This document shows, piece by piece, positions 9,377 to 18,166 of a stretch of DNA of 64,000 nucleotides. A program made the translations under genes and the position numbers. The stretch lies in assembly GCA_020636135.1 (NCBI GenBank), contig JACJYK010000001.1, positions 792,501 to 856,500 on the forward strand, in the 5' to 3' direction. The notes below the pieces were generated by a model. It saw nothing but the letters and a program-made list of their open reading frames with translations, had not been told where the DNA came from and searched no databases. Source of the stretch: Lewinellaceae bacterium (GTDB lineage Bacteria; Bacteroidota; Bacteroidia; Chitinophagales; Saprospiraceae). The first letter of the stretch is position 1. Every line of letters starts with the position of its first letter.

Positions 9377-10102
9377 ATGCGAAAGTTTGTTGTTCTACTT
9401 TTGGTTTTCGCCGCACTCTCTGTTTTTGGTGCAGTAGAAACGATGGCTCAGGAAGTGGTAAAAGATGCCACTGGCTTCCAGATGTTGAAGGAAAAATTCA
9501 TCGAAGGTAGCTGGGGCTTCATGAGCACGGTATTGATCTGTTTGATCTTAGGCTTGGCCTTCTGTATTGAAAGGATCATTACACTGAACATTGCCAGTAC
9601 CAACACGGATAAATTGCTGGCCCGTATTGACGAGCGTCTTGCTGACGGCGATGTCGATGGTGCGATGGAAATCTGCAAATCGACGCCTGGTCCAACGGCA
9701 AGCGTTTTGTATGAAGGTCTGCGTCAGTCCTCGAAAGGACCGGAAGCAGTTGAGAAAGCCATTGTTAGTTATGGTAGCGTTCAGATGGGCTTGCTGGAAA
9801 GAGGCCTGGTTTGGATCTCATTGTTTATCGCCATCGCCCCGATGCTCGGGTTTATGGGTACGGTAATCGGTATGATCCAGGCGTTTGACCGGATTGAAGA
9901 AGTGGGTGACCTTTCTCCGTCAGTTGTTGCCGGGGGTATCAAAGTAGCCTTGTTGACCACCGTATTTGGTCTTATCGTAGCCATCGTGTTGCAGTTGTTC
10001 TACAACTACATCATTTCCAAGATCGATGGTATCGTTAACAAAATGGAAGATGCTTCCATCGGTTTGGTGGACATCATGTCCAAAAACAACGTTTTTAAAT
10101 AA
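9377..10102 (+). CDS. exbB: ExbB/TolQ/MotA family proton channel
   Basis: This 241-residue inner-membrane protein has an N-terminal signal-like segment ending near MAQE, a first TM (FMSTVLICLILGLAF), a cytoplasmic region and two conserved TMs (WISLFIAIAPMLGFMGTV and ALLTTVFGLIVAIVL). The GFMGTVIGMIQAF motif is diagnostic for MotA/TolQ/ExbB. With ExbD it would convert the proton gradient into motion that energises TonB-dependent outer-membrane transport. It starts a four-gene operon (gaps 18, 8 and 24 bp) closed by a terminator at 11.7 kb. Confidence 0.93.
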   Translation: MRKFVVLLLVFAALSVFGAVETMAQEVVKDATGFQMLKEKFIEGSWGFMSTVLICLILGLAFCIERIITLNIASTNTDKLLARIDERLADGDVDGAMEICKSTPGPTASVLYEGLRQSSKGPEAVEKAIVSYGSVQMGLLERGLVWISLFIAIAPMLGFMGTVIGMIQAFDRIEEVGDLSPSVVAGGIKVALLTTVFGLIVAIVLQLFYNYIISKIDGIVNKMEDASIGLVDIMSKNNVFK

Positions 10103-10120
10103 CTACGAAAAGGATACACC

Positions 10121-10588
10121 ATGTATAAATTTTTAGCCAAGCATGGTCAGCTTGCCGCATTCGGATTGGGTGCTCTGATCATCCTGATCTTCTTTGGATC
10201 GGTGTTCAGTGGCCTGACCGACTTCAATGCACTGCCTGAAGAGCGGCAAGGGGAAACCACCATATTCGACTTTGGTTTGTGGGCGTCTATCATTTTGACG
10301 GTGCTCACGGTAGTAGTCGCTATTTTATTCGGATTGTATTACATGATCACGCATCCAAAAGGCGCCCTTGTTGGTATCATCGGGTTGGCTGTAATGGCGG
10401 TCGTGTTTATCATCCTGTATTCTACGGCTGCACCGGATACCGGCACTCTGGCCGCCAAAATCAACGAGTTTAAAATCAGTGATACCACCAGTAAATTAAT
10501 TACCGGGGCACTGGGAACCGGTGTCATTCTTACGATTGTTGCTTTTGCATCATTCGTGATCACTGAAATCATTAACATCTTTAAATAA
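10121..10588 (+). CDS. Four-TM membrane protein of the exb operon
   Basis: This 155-residue hydrophobic protein has four predicted TM helices (about residues 10-32, 48-72, 83-105, 122-150). No named catalytic motif is seen. It lies between exbB and exbD with gaps of 18 and 8 bp, which suggests it belongs to the same proton-motive complex. A small membrane protein at this position recurs in Bacteroidota exb operons; its role is not established here. Confidence 0.8.
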   Translation: MYKFLAKHGQLAAFGLGALIILIFFGSVFSGLTDFNALPEERQGETTIFDFGLWASIILTVLTVVVAILFGLYYMITHPKGALVGIIGLAVMAVVFIILYSTAAPDTGTLAAKINEFKISDTTSKLITGALGTGVILTIVAFASFVITEIINIFK

Positions 10589-10596
10589 GCCGCTAG

Positions 10597-11145
10597 ATGG
10601 GAAATGCTAGAAAGGTAAGCACGGAAATCAATGCCGGATCCATGGCGGATATCGCATTCCTGCTCCTTATCTTCTTCCTGGTAACAACGACCATTGTCGA
10701 AGATAAAGGAGTACTGGTGAAGCTGCCACCCTGGTCCGACGAACCACCGGAAACGGCGAAACTGAAGTCTCGCAACGTATTCTCCGTATTGGTTAATGCG
10801 CAAAACCAGCTTCTGGTGCGTGGTGAACCGGTGAAAATTGGTGACTTGCGGGAAAAAGCCGAGGAGTTCATCATGAATCCCAAGAATCAGGAAGATCTTG
10901 CCGAATCACCTAAGAATGCGATCATCTCGCTCAAAAACGACCGGGGTACGAAATACCGTACTTATCTGGAAGTGTATAATGAGCTGATGGCTGCTTACAA
11001 CGAACTTCGGGAGACGGAATCACAGAAACGCTTCGGGAAGCATTATGATGATCTGGGTAACGCCCAGAAAAGGGAAATCAATAACGATATTCCTCTGGTC
11101 CTTTCGGAAGCGGAACCGACGTCATTCGGTGAAGAAAGTAAATAA
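10597..11145 (+). CDS. exbD: ExbD/TolR family biopolymer transport protein (first copy)
   Basis: This 182-residue protein has a short cytoplasmic N-terminus, one TM helix (about 17-37) with the conserved proton-path Asp18 in SMADIAFLLLIFFLV, and a periplasmic domain. It contains the conserved VLVKLPP segment and a charged C-terminal extension. ExbD couples proton flow through ExbB to TonB. It is the first of two consecutive exbD genes. Confidence 0.92.
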   Translation: MGNARKVSTEINAGSMADIAFLLLIFFLVTTTIVEDKGVLVKLPPWSDEPPETAKLKSRNVFSVLVNAQNQLLVRGEPVKIGDLREKAEEFIMNPKNQEDLAESPKNAIISLKNDRGTKYRTYLEVYNELMAAYNELRETESQKRFGKHYDDLGNAQKREINNDIPLVLSEAEPTSFGEESK

Positions 11146-11169
11146 TCTCGAGCATCTAACAGCAACGCT

Positions 11170-11646
11170 ATGTCAAAGTTTAAAAAGAAAAGAGGAGCGG
11201 CCTCACCGGCAATCTCGACAGCGTCCTTGCCTGATATCATCTTCATGCTATTGTTCTTCTTCATGGTCGTAACGGTACTGCGTGATTCGGAGTTGAAACT
11301 TCAGGTTGTAACTCCACAGGCTACCGAGTTGACCAAACTCGAGAAGAAGTCACTGGTCCATTACATTTACATTGGACGTCCCCTGAAAAAATATCAGGAG
11401 ATTTACGGAACTGCGCCCCAAATTCAGTTGGGGGATAAATTCGCGCAAACCTGGGAGATCCCGGCATTTGTGGAAGAACATCGTGCACGGGTCAGAGAAT
11501 CGGAGATACCAGCTATCATCACTTCGATGCGCGTCGATGGAGATATCACCATGGGTATTGTCAATGACGTTAAAACCCAGTTACGTAAAGCTGGACAGTA
11601 TAAGGTTAACTATTCTGCCAAGCAGCGTACAAGTAAGATTCAATAA
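11170..11646 (+). CDS. exbD: ExbD/TolR family biopolymer transport protein (second copy)
   Basis: This 158-residue paralogue of the preceding gene starts with a basic N-terminus (KFKKKRG) and has one TM helix (about 21-42) with Asp22 in SLPDIIFMLLFFFMVV. The periplasmic part ends in a typical ExbD/TolR fold (AIITSMRVDGDITMGIVNDV). It is the last gene of the operon. Two ExbD copies per ExbB is usual in Bacteroidota and may give a heteromeric ExbD dimer in the pentameric ExbB ring; that is inference. Confidence 0.92.
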   Translation: MSKFKKKRGAASPAISTASLPDIIFMLLFFFMVVTVLRDSELKLQVVTPQATELTKLEKKSLVHYIYIGRPLKKYQEIYGTAPQIQLGDKFAQTWEIPAFVEEHRARVRESEIPAIITSMRVDGDITMGIVNDVKTQLRKAGQYKVNYSAKQRTSKIQ

Positions 11647-11694
11647 AACGAATCTGGGAATTTGCAGGGACCCTTCCCTGAAATGCAAAATAAT

Positions 11695-11728
11695 AAAAGC
11701 TGCAGCTTTAAAAGCTGTGGCTTTTTTT
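11695..11728 (+). terminator. Rho-independent terminator of the exb operon
   Basis: AAAAGCTGCAGCTTT pairs with AAAGCTGTGGCTTTT (15 bp including two G-T wobbles) around a minimal loop and runs into a T tract. It lies 48 bp after the second exbD. Confidence 0.88.
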
Positions 11729-11834
11729 ATGTTTTGCGGGGAAAGCAACTCCAGAGTTATCCAGCGGTGATCAGGACACCCGGAAGTCATTCAATCGAAA
11801 CAACTTTTCGTATTTTTACTCAAACATTTTATTC

Positions 11835-12275
11835 ATGATCCAGCGACTACAATCCATCTTCCTCTTCTTACTGGCTGTATGCACCGCACTATTGTTCATC
11901 TGGCCGATAGCCTCCTCCTCACAGCAGGATGCCTATTTATTTGCCGATGGTAAATATTCGGTCGAGGACAATATCGTATTGATGGGAATCACAGCCATTG
12001 GAGCTATACTGGCTTTTGTTGCCATATTCCTGTACCGGAACCGTCCAGTCCAGCTACGCATGACCTATCTTTCTACGGTCTGCAGCATTTTAATACCAGT
12101 AGTGGCCATCCTCATTTACCTGAATGATACCAAAAACAGTGCGGTTCCGGCCAGTACCATCGATGACCGGATCGGAGCTTATTTGCCGGTTTTGGGGATT
12201 GTATTCGGGGTATTGGCAGCCCGCTTTATCCGGAAGGATGAGAAACTGGTGAAGTCCATGGATCGGTTACGGTGA
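11835..12275 (+). CDS. DUF4293 family membrane protein
   Basis: This 146-residue protein begins MIQRLQSIFLFLLAV, the typical opening of the Bacteroidota-specific DUF4293 family, and has four TM helices (about 5-27, 48-68, 76-97, 116-132). The C-terminus is basic. The function is unknown. The ATG at 11835 is the first codon of the conserved N-terminal motif. A weak hairpin (GGAGGT/ACCTCC, 12282-12307) follows but lacks a T tract. Confidence 0.85.
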   Translation: MIQRLQSIFLFLLAVCTALLFIWPIASSSQQDAYLFADGKYSVEDNIVLMGITAIGAILAFVAIFLYRNRPVQLRMTYLSTVCSILIPVVAILIYLNDTKNSAVPASTIDDRIGAYLPVLGIVFGVLAARFIRKDEKLVKSMDRLR

Positions 12276-12432
12276 TCTAATGGAGGTTTCCATTCTGAAA
12301 TACCTCCTTCCTCAGTACACAAGTTTATCCTGGAATAGCCGTCTGTTTTATTTCCCGAACAGGATCTAACCGGCAGGGAGAAGCCATACTACTTAAACAC
12401 ATCACCACTGAACACTTTATTATCTTTACAGC

Positions 12433-13581
12433 ATGCAAAGAACACCGCAACAATGGAGCTACTGGGAAAAAGACCTTTACCTGGATGGCATTGAAGTGGC
12501 CATTTTGGGGGCAGGGATTGTCGGGTTAACGACGGCTATATTTCTTAAACAGCAACGGCCGTCATGGAAGATACAGGTGTTTGATCAATGGACTATCGGA
12601 GGCGGAGCTACCACCCGGAATGCCGGATTCGCCTGTTTTGGCTCACCTACCGAGCTGGTATCGGACCTCGCAACGCAGGATGAAGCAGCCACTTTTGCTC
12701 TGGTCAAAGCCCGGTGGGAAGGCTTGCAGCTCCTGCAGAGGACCGTCGATATGCAGAAGGCTGATTATGTGACTTGCGGAGGATATGAGGTGTTCTTTCC
12801 GGACGATCAATCTGCTTGGGATAAAACGGTGGATCACCTTCCCCGCTTCAATCAATTGGCCGAAGAAGTTACCGGTGTAAAAAATGCCTATCAAATCTTA
12901 ACTCCTGCTGCCAGTGGTCTGCCATTCGCCGGTTTGGAACAGGTGGTTTTTATGCCCCATGAAGCCAGGATCCATCCCGGGAAAATGCACCAGCTACTGG
13001 TGACACAAGCCATCCGTTTAGGTGTCCCGGTCATCCGGGGTGTGGAAGTGGAGCACATCCACACGGATGGCACGTATGCTCAGATGACTACCTCCGAGCA
13101 TGGCATCCTGCGTGCCAGGCAAATTGTCGTAGCCACCAACGGATTTACCCGGAGATTATTACCTGACGTGGACGTGCTGCCAGCCCGAAATCAGGTCCTG
13201 GTGACCGAGCCCATACCGGGGTTAACATGGGATGGCACGTTTCATTACCAGGAAGGCTACGTCTATTTCCGGCGTATAGGGGACCGCATACTGTTAGGCG
13301 GTATGCGGCATATCGATAAAATGGCGGAAATGACCGATGATTTGTCGCAAACCACAGTGATTCAGGAAGCGCTCGAACATTTTCTGACCAAACGATTATT
13401 AGCTGGCAAAAATGTTGCTATAACCGACCGCTGGAGTGGTATCCTGGGAGTTGGCGCGCAAAAATGGCCTATCCTGAAGCGATTGGATAATAATTTGATC
13501 GTCGCCGTCCGGATGGGTGGAATGGGAGTCGCTCTGGGCACCGGACTGGGTCAGCAAGCTGCAGCCTTAACCATTTCATAA
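12433..13581 (+). CDS. FAD-dependent oxidoreductase of the DAO (glycine/D-amino acid oxidase) family
   Basis: This 382-residue protein has an N-terminal Rossmann dinucleotide-binding motif GAGIVG (26-31) followed by the FAD-pyrophosphate segment GGGATTRNAGF. The C-terminal half has VRMGGMGVALGTGLG, which closes the FAD site in DAO enzymes. The family oxidises amine substrates such as glycine, sarcosine or D-amino acids; the substrate here cannot be inferred. It lies 6 bp upstream of the OstA-like gene, so the two are probably co-transcribed. A TATCTTTA close to the TAnnTTTG consensus precedes the start by a few bases. Confidence 0.88.
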   Translation: MQRTPQQWSYWEKDLYLDGIEVAILGAGIVGLTTAIFLKQQRPSWKIQVFDQWTIGGGATTRNAGFACFGSPTELVSDLATQDEAATFALVKARWEGLQLLQRTVDMQKADYVTCGGYEVFFPDDQSAWDKTVDHLPRFNQLAEEVTGVKNAYQILTPAASGLPFAGLEQVVFMPHEARIHPGKMHQLLVTQAIRLGVPVIRGVEVEHIHTDGTYAQMTTSEHGILRARQIVVATNGFTRRLLPDVDVLPARNQVLVTEPIPGLTWDGTFHYQEGYVYFRRIGDRILLGGMRHIDKMAEMTDDLSQTTVIQEALEHFLTKRLLAGKNVAITDRWSGILGVGAQKWPILKRLDNNLIVAVRMGGMGVALGTGLGQQAAALTIS

Positions 13582-13587
13582 CCATCT

Positions 13588-15390
13588 ATGCGGCATTTAA
13601 AGCGTTTAGCATTGGATATGGTCAGGTTTTGTACCGGGTGGATCTTACTATTTATCTTGCCAGGAGTGTTATCGGCTCAGCAAAGTGCCGACACTTCGGT
13701 CATATACCTCATCCATGCCGATACCCAGGTCTGGGAGTTGAAAGACCGAAGCACGATCCAAATCTATACTGGCAATGTCCTGCTTTATCAGGATTCGGTT
13801 TTTATGTATGCCGATTCAGCCTACATCCGGGACAGCATTTATTTATCGGCCTATGGACATGTATTGATCCAGCATGCCGACAGCGTGCAGGTATTTGCAG
13901 ATACACTCATTTATCAGGGCAGGACCCGCAATGCTACCCTGTACGGGGACATCCTTCTGGTCAATGGAGGGCAGAAGTTGTATACAAACTACCTGGAGTA
14001 TAACCTGGACGACCGGATCGCTCATTATTCGAAAGGGGCAACCCTGACGGATGATGAAACCACCCTCACTTCCAAGACCGGACATTATGAAGTGGATCTG
14101 GATCTGGCCCATTTTAAAGACTCCGTGGAGGTGACTGGCAAAGATTTTTTCATGCGGATGGATTCGATGGCCTATCAGACGCAGGAAAAAATCGCCTATT
14201 TTCTTGGACCCACTTTGTTGAGGCAGGAAGACAAACGCATCTATTGTGAAAGCGGTTACTATAATGTCCAGGGAGAAGTGGCGGAGTTTTCCGATCACGC
14301 CCAATATGAAGAGGGCGACCGTCGAGCCGAAGCGGACATTATCCGTTATGAGAAGGCCAACAACAAGGTAGTCCTGGATGGTAATGCCCGGATCAGGGAG
14401 GAAGGAAGGAACGCCTCAGGAGATCATATTGAATACCTGGAAGACAAGGAATGGTTCACCATCGATGGAAACGGTTATTATTCCGATTCATCCCGTACAG
14501 TAGCTGGTGAAACCATCTTTTACGATGTAAAACAAGATTCTTTTGCCCTTCCCGGCCGGAGCACGGTTGCTTCCGGCAGCCAGCAGTTTACTGCGGACCG
14601 TATGCGGTATTCAAAGGCTCAGGGAAATGGTGTGGCTTCGGGTGATGTTATCTGGATTGATACCATCCAGCAATATGTGATCCAGAGTGACTCCTTGAGT
14701 TACGGGGACCATCCGGCCCGGATTGAAGCGATAGGCCTGACCCGACGGCCTTTGCTGATAGCGATTATTGACGGGGATTCTTTATTTATTAAAGCGGACT
14801 CGCTGCGATTCACTCAGGTATCGGAAACGGATACCACCAGGATTATGCGGGCTTTTCACCGCGTCCGGATGTACAAATCCGATATGCAGGCCATCTGCGA
14901 TTCCCTGGTGTATCGGGAGGCGGACTCGCTGTTTATCCTCTTCCGTGATCCCATATTGTGGGCTGATACCTCCCAATTTACCGCCGACACTATTGAAATG
15001 AGGCTTCGCAATAAACAGCTGGACGTTATCAACTTAAAGCAAAGCGCATTTATCGTGAATACAACCGATGAAGTCTTTTTCAACCAGATCAAAGGCCGTA
15101 CGATACAAGCGCACCTTACGGACAATGAACTGGAGCGGATGGACATTGTTGGTAATGCAGAGACCGTCTATTATGTGCAGGATGATGATAAGGCGTACAT
15201 TGGGGTCAATAAAGCCGTATGCAGCCGCATCCGCGTCTATTTTGGCCACAATGAGGTGGAACGAATACGTATGTATCAGGATCCTTCCGGACAAATGACA
15301 CCAATGGACTTGTTTGATCATGAAGGCAATAAACTGGAAGGGTTTATTTGGCACGAGGACAAACGCCCCAAAAACAAAAGCGAATTATGA
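13588..15390 (+). CDS. OstA-like (LptA/LptD N-terminal type) protein
   Basis: This 600-residue protein has a signal peptide (hydrophobic core about 16-28, cleavage near LSA|QQ) and then many short beta-strand repeats with recurring YADSAYI, ADTLIYQ, YEVDLDL and YSDSSRT patterns. These are the beta-jellyroll repeats of the OstA/LptA family. In Bacteroidota such proteins are thought to act in lipopolysaccharide transport across the periplasm with LptD. It overlaps batE by 4 bp (ATGA). No outer-membrane beta-barrel follows, so it is not a complete LptD. Confidence 0.85.
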   Translation: MRHLKRLALDMVRFCTGWILLFILPGVLSAQQSADTSVIYLIHADTQVWELKDRSTIQIYTGNVLLYQDSVFMYADSAYIRDSIYLSAYGHVLIQHADSVQVFADTLIYQGRTRNATLYGDILLVNGGQKLYTNYLEYNLDDRIAHYSKGATLTDDETTLTSKTGHYEVDLDLAHFKDSVEVTGKDFFMRMDSMAYQTQEKIAYFLGPTLLRQEDKRIYCESGYYNVQGEVAEFSDHAQYEEGDRRAEADIIRYEKANNKVVLDGNARIREEGRNASGDHIEYLEDKEWFTIDGNGYYSDSSRTVAGETIFYDVKQDSFALPGRSTVASGSQQFTADRMRYSKAQGNGVASGDVIWIDTIQQYVIQSDSLSYGDHPARIEAIGLTRRPLLIAIIDGDSLFIKADSLRFTQVSETDTTRIMRAFHRVRMYKSDMQAICDSLVYREADSLFILFRDPILWADTSQFTADTIEMRLRNKQLDVINLKQSAFIVNTTDEVFFNQIKGRTIQAHLTDNELERMDIVGNAETVYYVQDDDKAYIGVNKAVCSRIRVYFGHNEVERIRMYQDPSGQMTPMDLFDHEGNKLEGFIWHEDKRPKNKSEL

Positions 15391-16160
15391 CCTCGGGATG
15401 GACAATTAAGGCATGGTTGACTGGTGTACTGATACTGGTATTGATGCTACGGGGTACAAGCCAGGAACCTGGGCAGCTCCTCGCCAGTGCTGATGCCGCA
15501 TTTCAGTCCGGGGATTACTCTACGGCCATTGAATCTTATCAGAACCTGATCGGCGAGGGTTACCGGCAAGCTGAAATCTATTACAATCTGGGTAATTGTT
15601 ATTCGGCAAAGGGAGACCGCGGGCATGCGGTGATCAACTATGAACGGGCATTACGGCTGGATCCCCACAACCGGGATACGCGACACAATCTGGCGTTGAT
15701 CTCCAAGCCGGTTGAAGATGCGATAACCGTATTGCCGGCATTTTTTCTTACCCGCTGGCTCCAGGCGATAGCCAACCTGGCTTCAGTGACTTCCTGGGCT
15801 TGGTGGACCATTTTATTTGCCTGGCTTTGCCTGGGATCGGTGATTGCTTACATCTGGTTTTATCACCGGATCTCCCGGGCCATTACGGGTCCTTTGGTGA
15901 TCGCTTCATTGGCGATTGTCCTGGTTTGTGCAAGTATGGGCTGGTATCGGAACCATCTGTTGCACGATCATTCCATTGCGGTAGTGATCAAAGATCAAAC
16001 CGAATTCAAATATGCTCCGGAGGATAATAGTGAAACCATTCACTCCCTTTTGGCGGGAACCCGGCTGGAGCTGGTGGATACCATCAGCAACTGGTATAAA
16101 GTGATCCTTACCAACAAGGATGAAGGCTGGATCGAAAAGTCAAATGTAGAGCAGCTGTGA
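15387..16160 (+). CDS. batE: BatE-like TPR and SH3 membrane protein
   Basis: This 257-residue protein has an N-terminal hydrophobic signal, TPR repeats (about 30-100; YYNLGNCYSAKGDRGHAVINYERAL), two TM helices (about 140-162 and 168-190) and a C-terminal bacterial SH3-like domain. This is the BatE architecture of the Bacteroides aerotolerance set, although the other bat genes are not adjacent. The ATG at 15387 overlaps the OstA-like stop (ATGA). A longer frame from 15348 adds only hydrophilic residues before the signal. The stop overlaps the next gene. Confidence 0.85.
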   Translation: MTSGWTIKAWLTGVLILVLMLRGTSQEPGQLLASADAAFQSGDYSTAIESYQNLIGEGYRQAEIYYNLGNCYSAKGDRGHAVINYERALRLDPHNRDTRHNLALISKPVEDAITVLPAFFLTRWLQAIANLASVTSWAWWTILFAWLCLGSVIAYIWFYHRISRAITGPLVIASLAIVLVCASMGWYRNHLLHDHSIAVVIKDQTEFKYAPEDNSETIHSLLAGTRLELVDTISNWYKVILTNKDEGWIEKSNVEQL

Positions 16161-16726
16161 TTGAACCATTGTTCTTTGCCTCCAAAGAAGCTTTTTTAGA
16201 GTTTTTATCCAATTGGGGTGGCCAGGATGAGCTCTGGATAGGATTTCAAAAAGTTCATACCGGCATCCCATCTTTGCATTACCCGGAATTGGTAGATGTT
16301 TGTCTTTGCCTGGGGTGGATTGATGGAAAAAGGATGAGCATCGATGAGAATCAGTGGATGATCCGGATCACCCCACGACGACCTGGCAGTGTTTGGAGCC
16401 AGGTAAACCTAAAACGCTATGCAGAACTGGATTCCTCAGGCCATGTCCTGGATGAAGGAAAAGCTGCATTCGGCGTGCGTACCGAGGAAATAAACCCCCG
16501 GCAATCGTACCTGAATGGGGAGGTGGACCTGGATGCCGATTACCTGGATGCAATCAAAACCAATACTGCTGCCTGGTCCTATTATCAAAAACTGACGAAA
16601 TCCAGGAAAGCCACTTGTGTACTTTGGATCATGAGCGCCAGACAGGAAAGTACCCGCCGCCGCAGGCTGGACCAGTTTATCGAATATAGTGCAGCAGGAA
16701 GGATGATTCCTGCGCTCCAGCGGTAG
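16157..16726 (+). CDS. YdeI/OmpD-associated family protein
   Basis: This 189-residue protein matches the YdeI/OmdA family: ELWIGFQKVHTG, the VCLCLGWIDGKR motif, RITPRRPGSVWSQVNLKR, and a C-terminal helical domain with TRRRRLDQFIEYSAAG. The biochemical function is not firmly known; members have been linked to resistance against cationic peptides. The GTG start at 16157 overlaps the batE stop (GTGA), which supports translational coupling and this start. It converges on the next minus-strand gene with 6 bp between. Confidence 0.85.
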   Translation: MIEPLFFASKEAFLEFLSNWGGQDELWIGFQKVHTGIPSLHYPELVDVCLCLGWIDGKRMSIDENQWMIRITPRRPGSVWSQVNLKRYAELDSSGHVLDEGKAAFGVRTEEINPRQSYLNGEVDLDADYLDAIKTNTAAWSYYQKLTKSRKATCVLWIMSARQESTRRRRLDQFIEYSAAGRMIPALQR

Positions 16727-16732
16727 CACGGC

Positions 16733-17875
16733 TTACTGTGGTCCAAATAATTTTAAAGCATTATCCCGATAGACTTTTTTCAGGACCTCATCGCTAAGGT
16801 TGTAGCCATTGAGAGGCCAGTGGTAGGTAAAGTAGTCGTGGTAATAAAAATGCTCATCATCCGTCTCCAGAATGCGGAAAGTCAGGCGGTACATTGCCGG
16901 ACTATTACCCATGTCGGTACCATAGAGCAGACGATCATCGTACTGGTTGAAAAATGCGTGCGCATAGCGGGGTATCGTGGCCGTCTCGGCATAGCGGGCT
17001 CCGATATCGGCGTACAGGTTGGGGTAGCGGTCAAACAGGCGGCCTAATATGGTCAGGTCGTAGCTGCAATTGGCATAATGGCAGGCGATAAATCTCGTTT
17101 CCGGGTGCTTCTGGACGGCTCTTTCCAGGGTCTCGATCATTTCGGCATGATCGAGGATATCACGCTGGTCATCCAATCGCCAGGTGTAGGCATTCATCAG
17201 GCCATCATTGGTAGAATCCATTGGTTCGTACATCCACAACGGTTCTGCCACATGAATGGATATGGGTATGTTTAATTCACCGCACCGTTGGATCAGAGGA
17301 TCCATTCTGGGGTCATCGATATGCATACCCCATGCCGGGGTTGGTTTGGAATAAAATAACCCTTTTCCTTTGTCCCCCAGTTCGCCAACACCTTTGGCAC
17401 CCATTGCAACACACCTTTCCAGCTCTGCGACAGCAGCTGGTCCAAAGCTTAATTTATCGTACCCGGAATAGTCAAATCCACAAAACAGGATAAACCGGTT
17501 TGGGTATGTATTGTACAATTGAACAAGCGAATCGAACGCCGGGCCGGTTTGATAAGTCATGATCACAGCCTTGTCCAGTCCAACTTCATCCATGGTCTTG
17601 ACCCAGGCATCCACCTCATCCGCCGTTTTTGCATAGGGATGACTATGCAGGTCAATGACCGGATAACGGGCCTGGGCAATTTCGGTGTGGGGAATGTTGT
17701 AAATAGTAGTGGGACGATACTTGTCCAGCAGAAGTTTCTCCGGCAGTGGGAGTGTGTCCATCCTTGCAGGTGTGGTAGTGGTATCTGCAGTTGGCTGTAC
17801 ACATTTGCTGAAAGCCAGGGTCAGTAAACCTAACCATAAATACCCTTTCCACTGCAGTCTGCTCATACATTTCAT
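16733..17875 (-). CDS. Amidohydrolase-2 family TIM-barrel hydrolase, exported
   Basis: This 380-residue protein has an N-terminal hydrophobic signal ending at Cys25 (LAFSKC), a possible though atypical lipobox. The catalytic barrel starts at VIDLHSHPYAKT (HxH metal ligands) and continues with ISIHVAEP, FIACHYANCSYDL and LLYGTDMGN (final Asp). This is the amidohydrolase-2 (PF04909) pattern of decarboxylases and lactonases. The substrate is unknown; export suggests a periplasmic role. An internal ATG at codon 4 is an alternative start. Confidence 0.86.
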   Translation of the reverse strand: MKCMSRLQWKGYLWLGLLTLAFSKCVQPTADTTTTPARMDTLPLPEKLLLDKYRPTTIYNIPHTEIAQARYPVIDLHSHPYAKTADEVDAWVKTMDEVGLDKAVIMTYQTGPAFDSLVQLYNTYPNRFILFCGFDYSGYDKLSFGPAAVAELERCVAMGAKGVGELGDKGKGLFYSKPTPAWGMHIDDPRMDPLIQRCGELNIPISIHVAEPLWMYEPMDSTNDGLMNAYTWRLDDQRDILDHAEMIETLERAVQKHPETRFIACHYANCSYDLTILGRLFDRYPNLYADIGARYAETATIPRYAHAFFNQYDDRLLYGTDMGNSPAMYRLTFRILETDDEHFYYHDYFTYHWPLNGYNLSDEVLKKVYRDNALKLFGPQ

Positions 17876-18166
17876 CGATGTACAAGGTACGCTATTTAAG
17901 GATTAAATAAGTCAATCATGACATCAACCGTACAGGGTACCGGATCAACCCGGATGTCTGATTTGCACCGGATGGTGACGGACTCCTATTGGTGGGGTCA
18001 TTCATTGATAAGTCTGTTGGTCCGTGGAAGGGGAGGATAGTGCCGGAATGACTAACATCAACAGCCTAAAAGGATCATATCACCTTTTTTCAAGGCTATT
18101 CGTGGTAGGTTTATCGTTCGAATTTTGGAACTTAATGAACATTCATCGCAGACAATAAAATAACTT
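17876..18166. other. Divergent intergenic region before the PFOR operon
   Basis: About 290 bp between divergent starts. It must hold the promoter of the redox operon, but no exact TAnnTTTG was found (closest GAATTTTG near 18119). No inverted repeat comparable to that upstream of oxyR was seen. Confidence 0.5.
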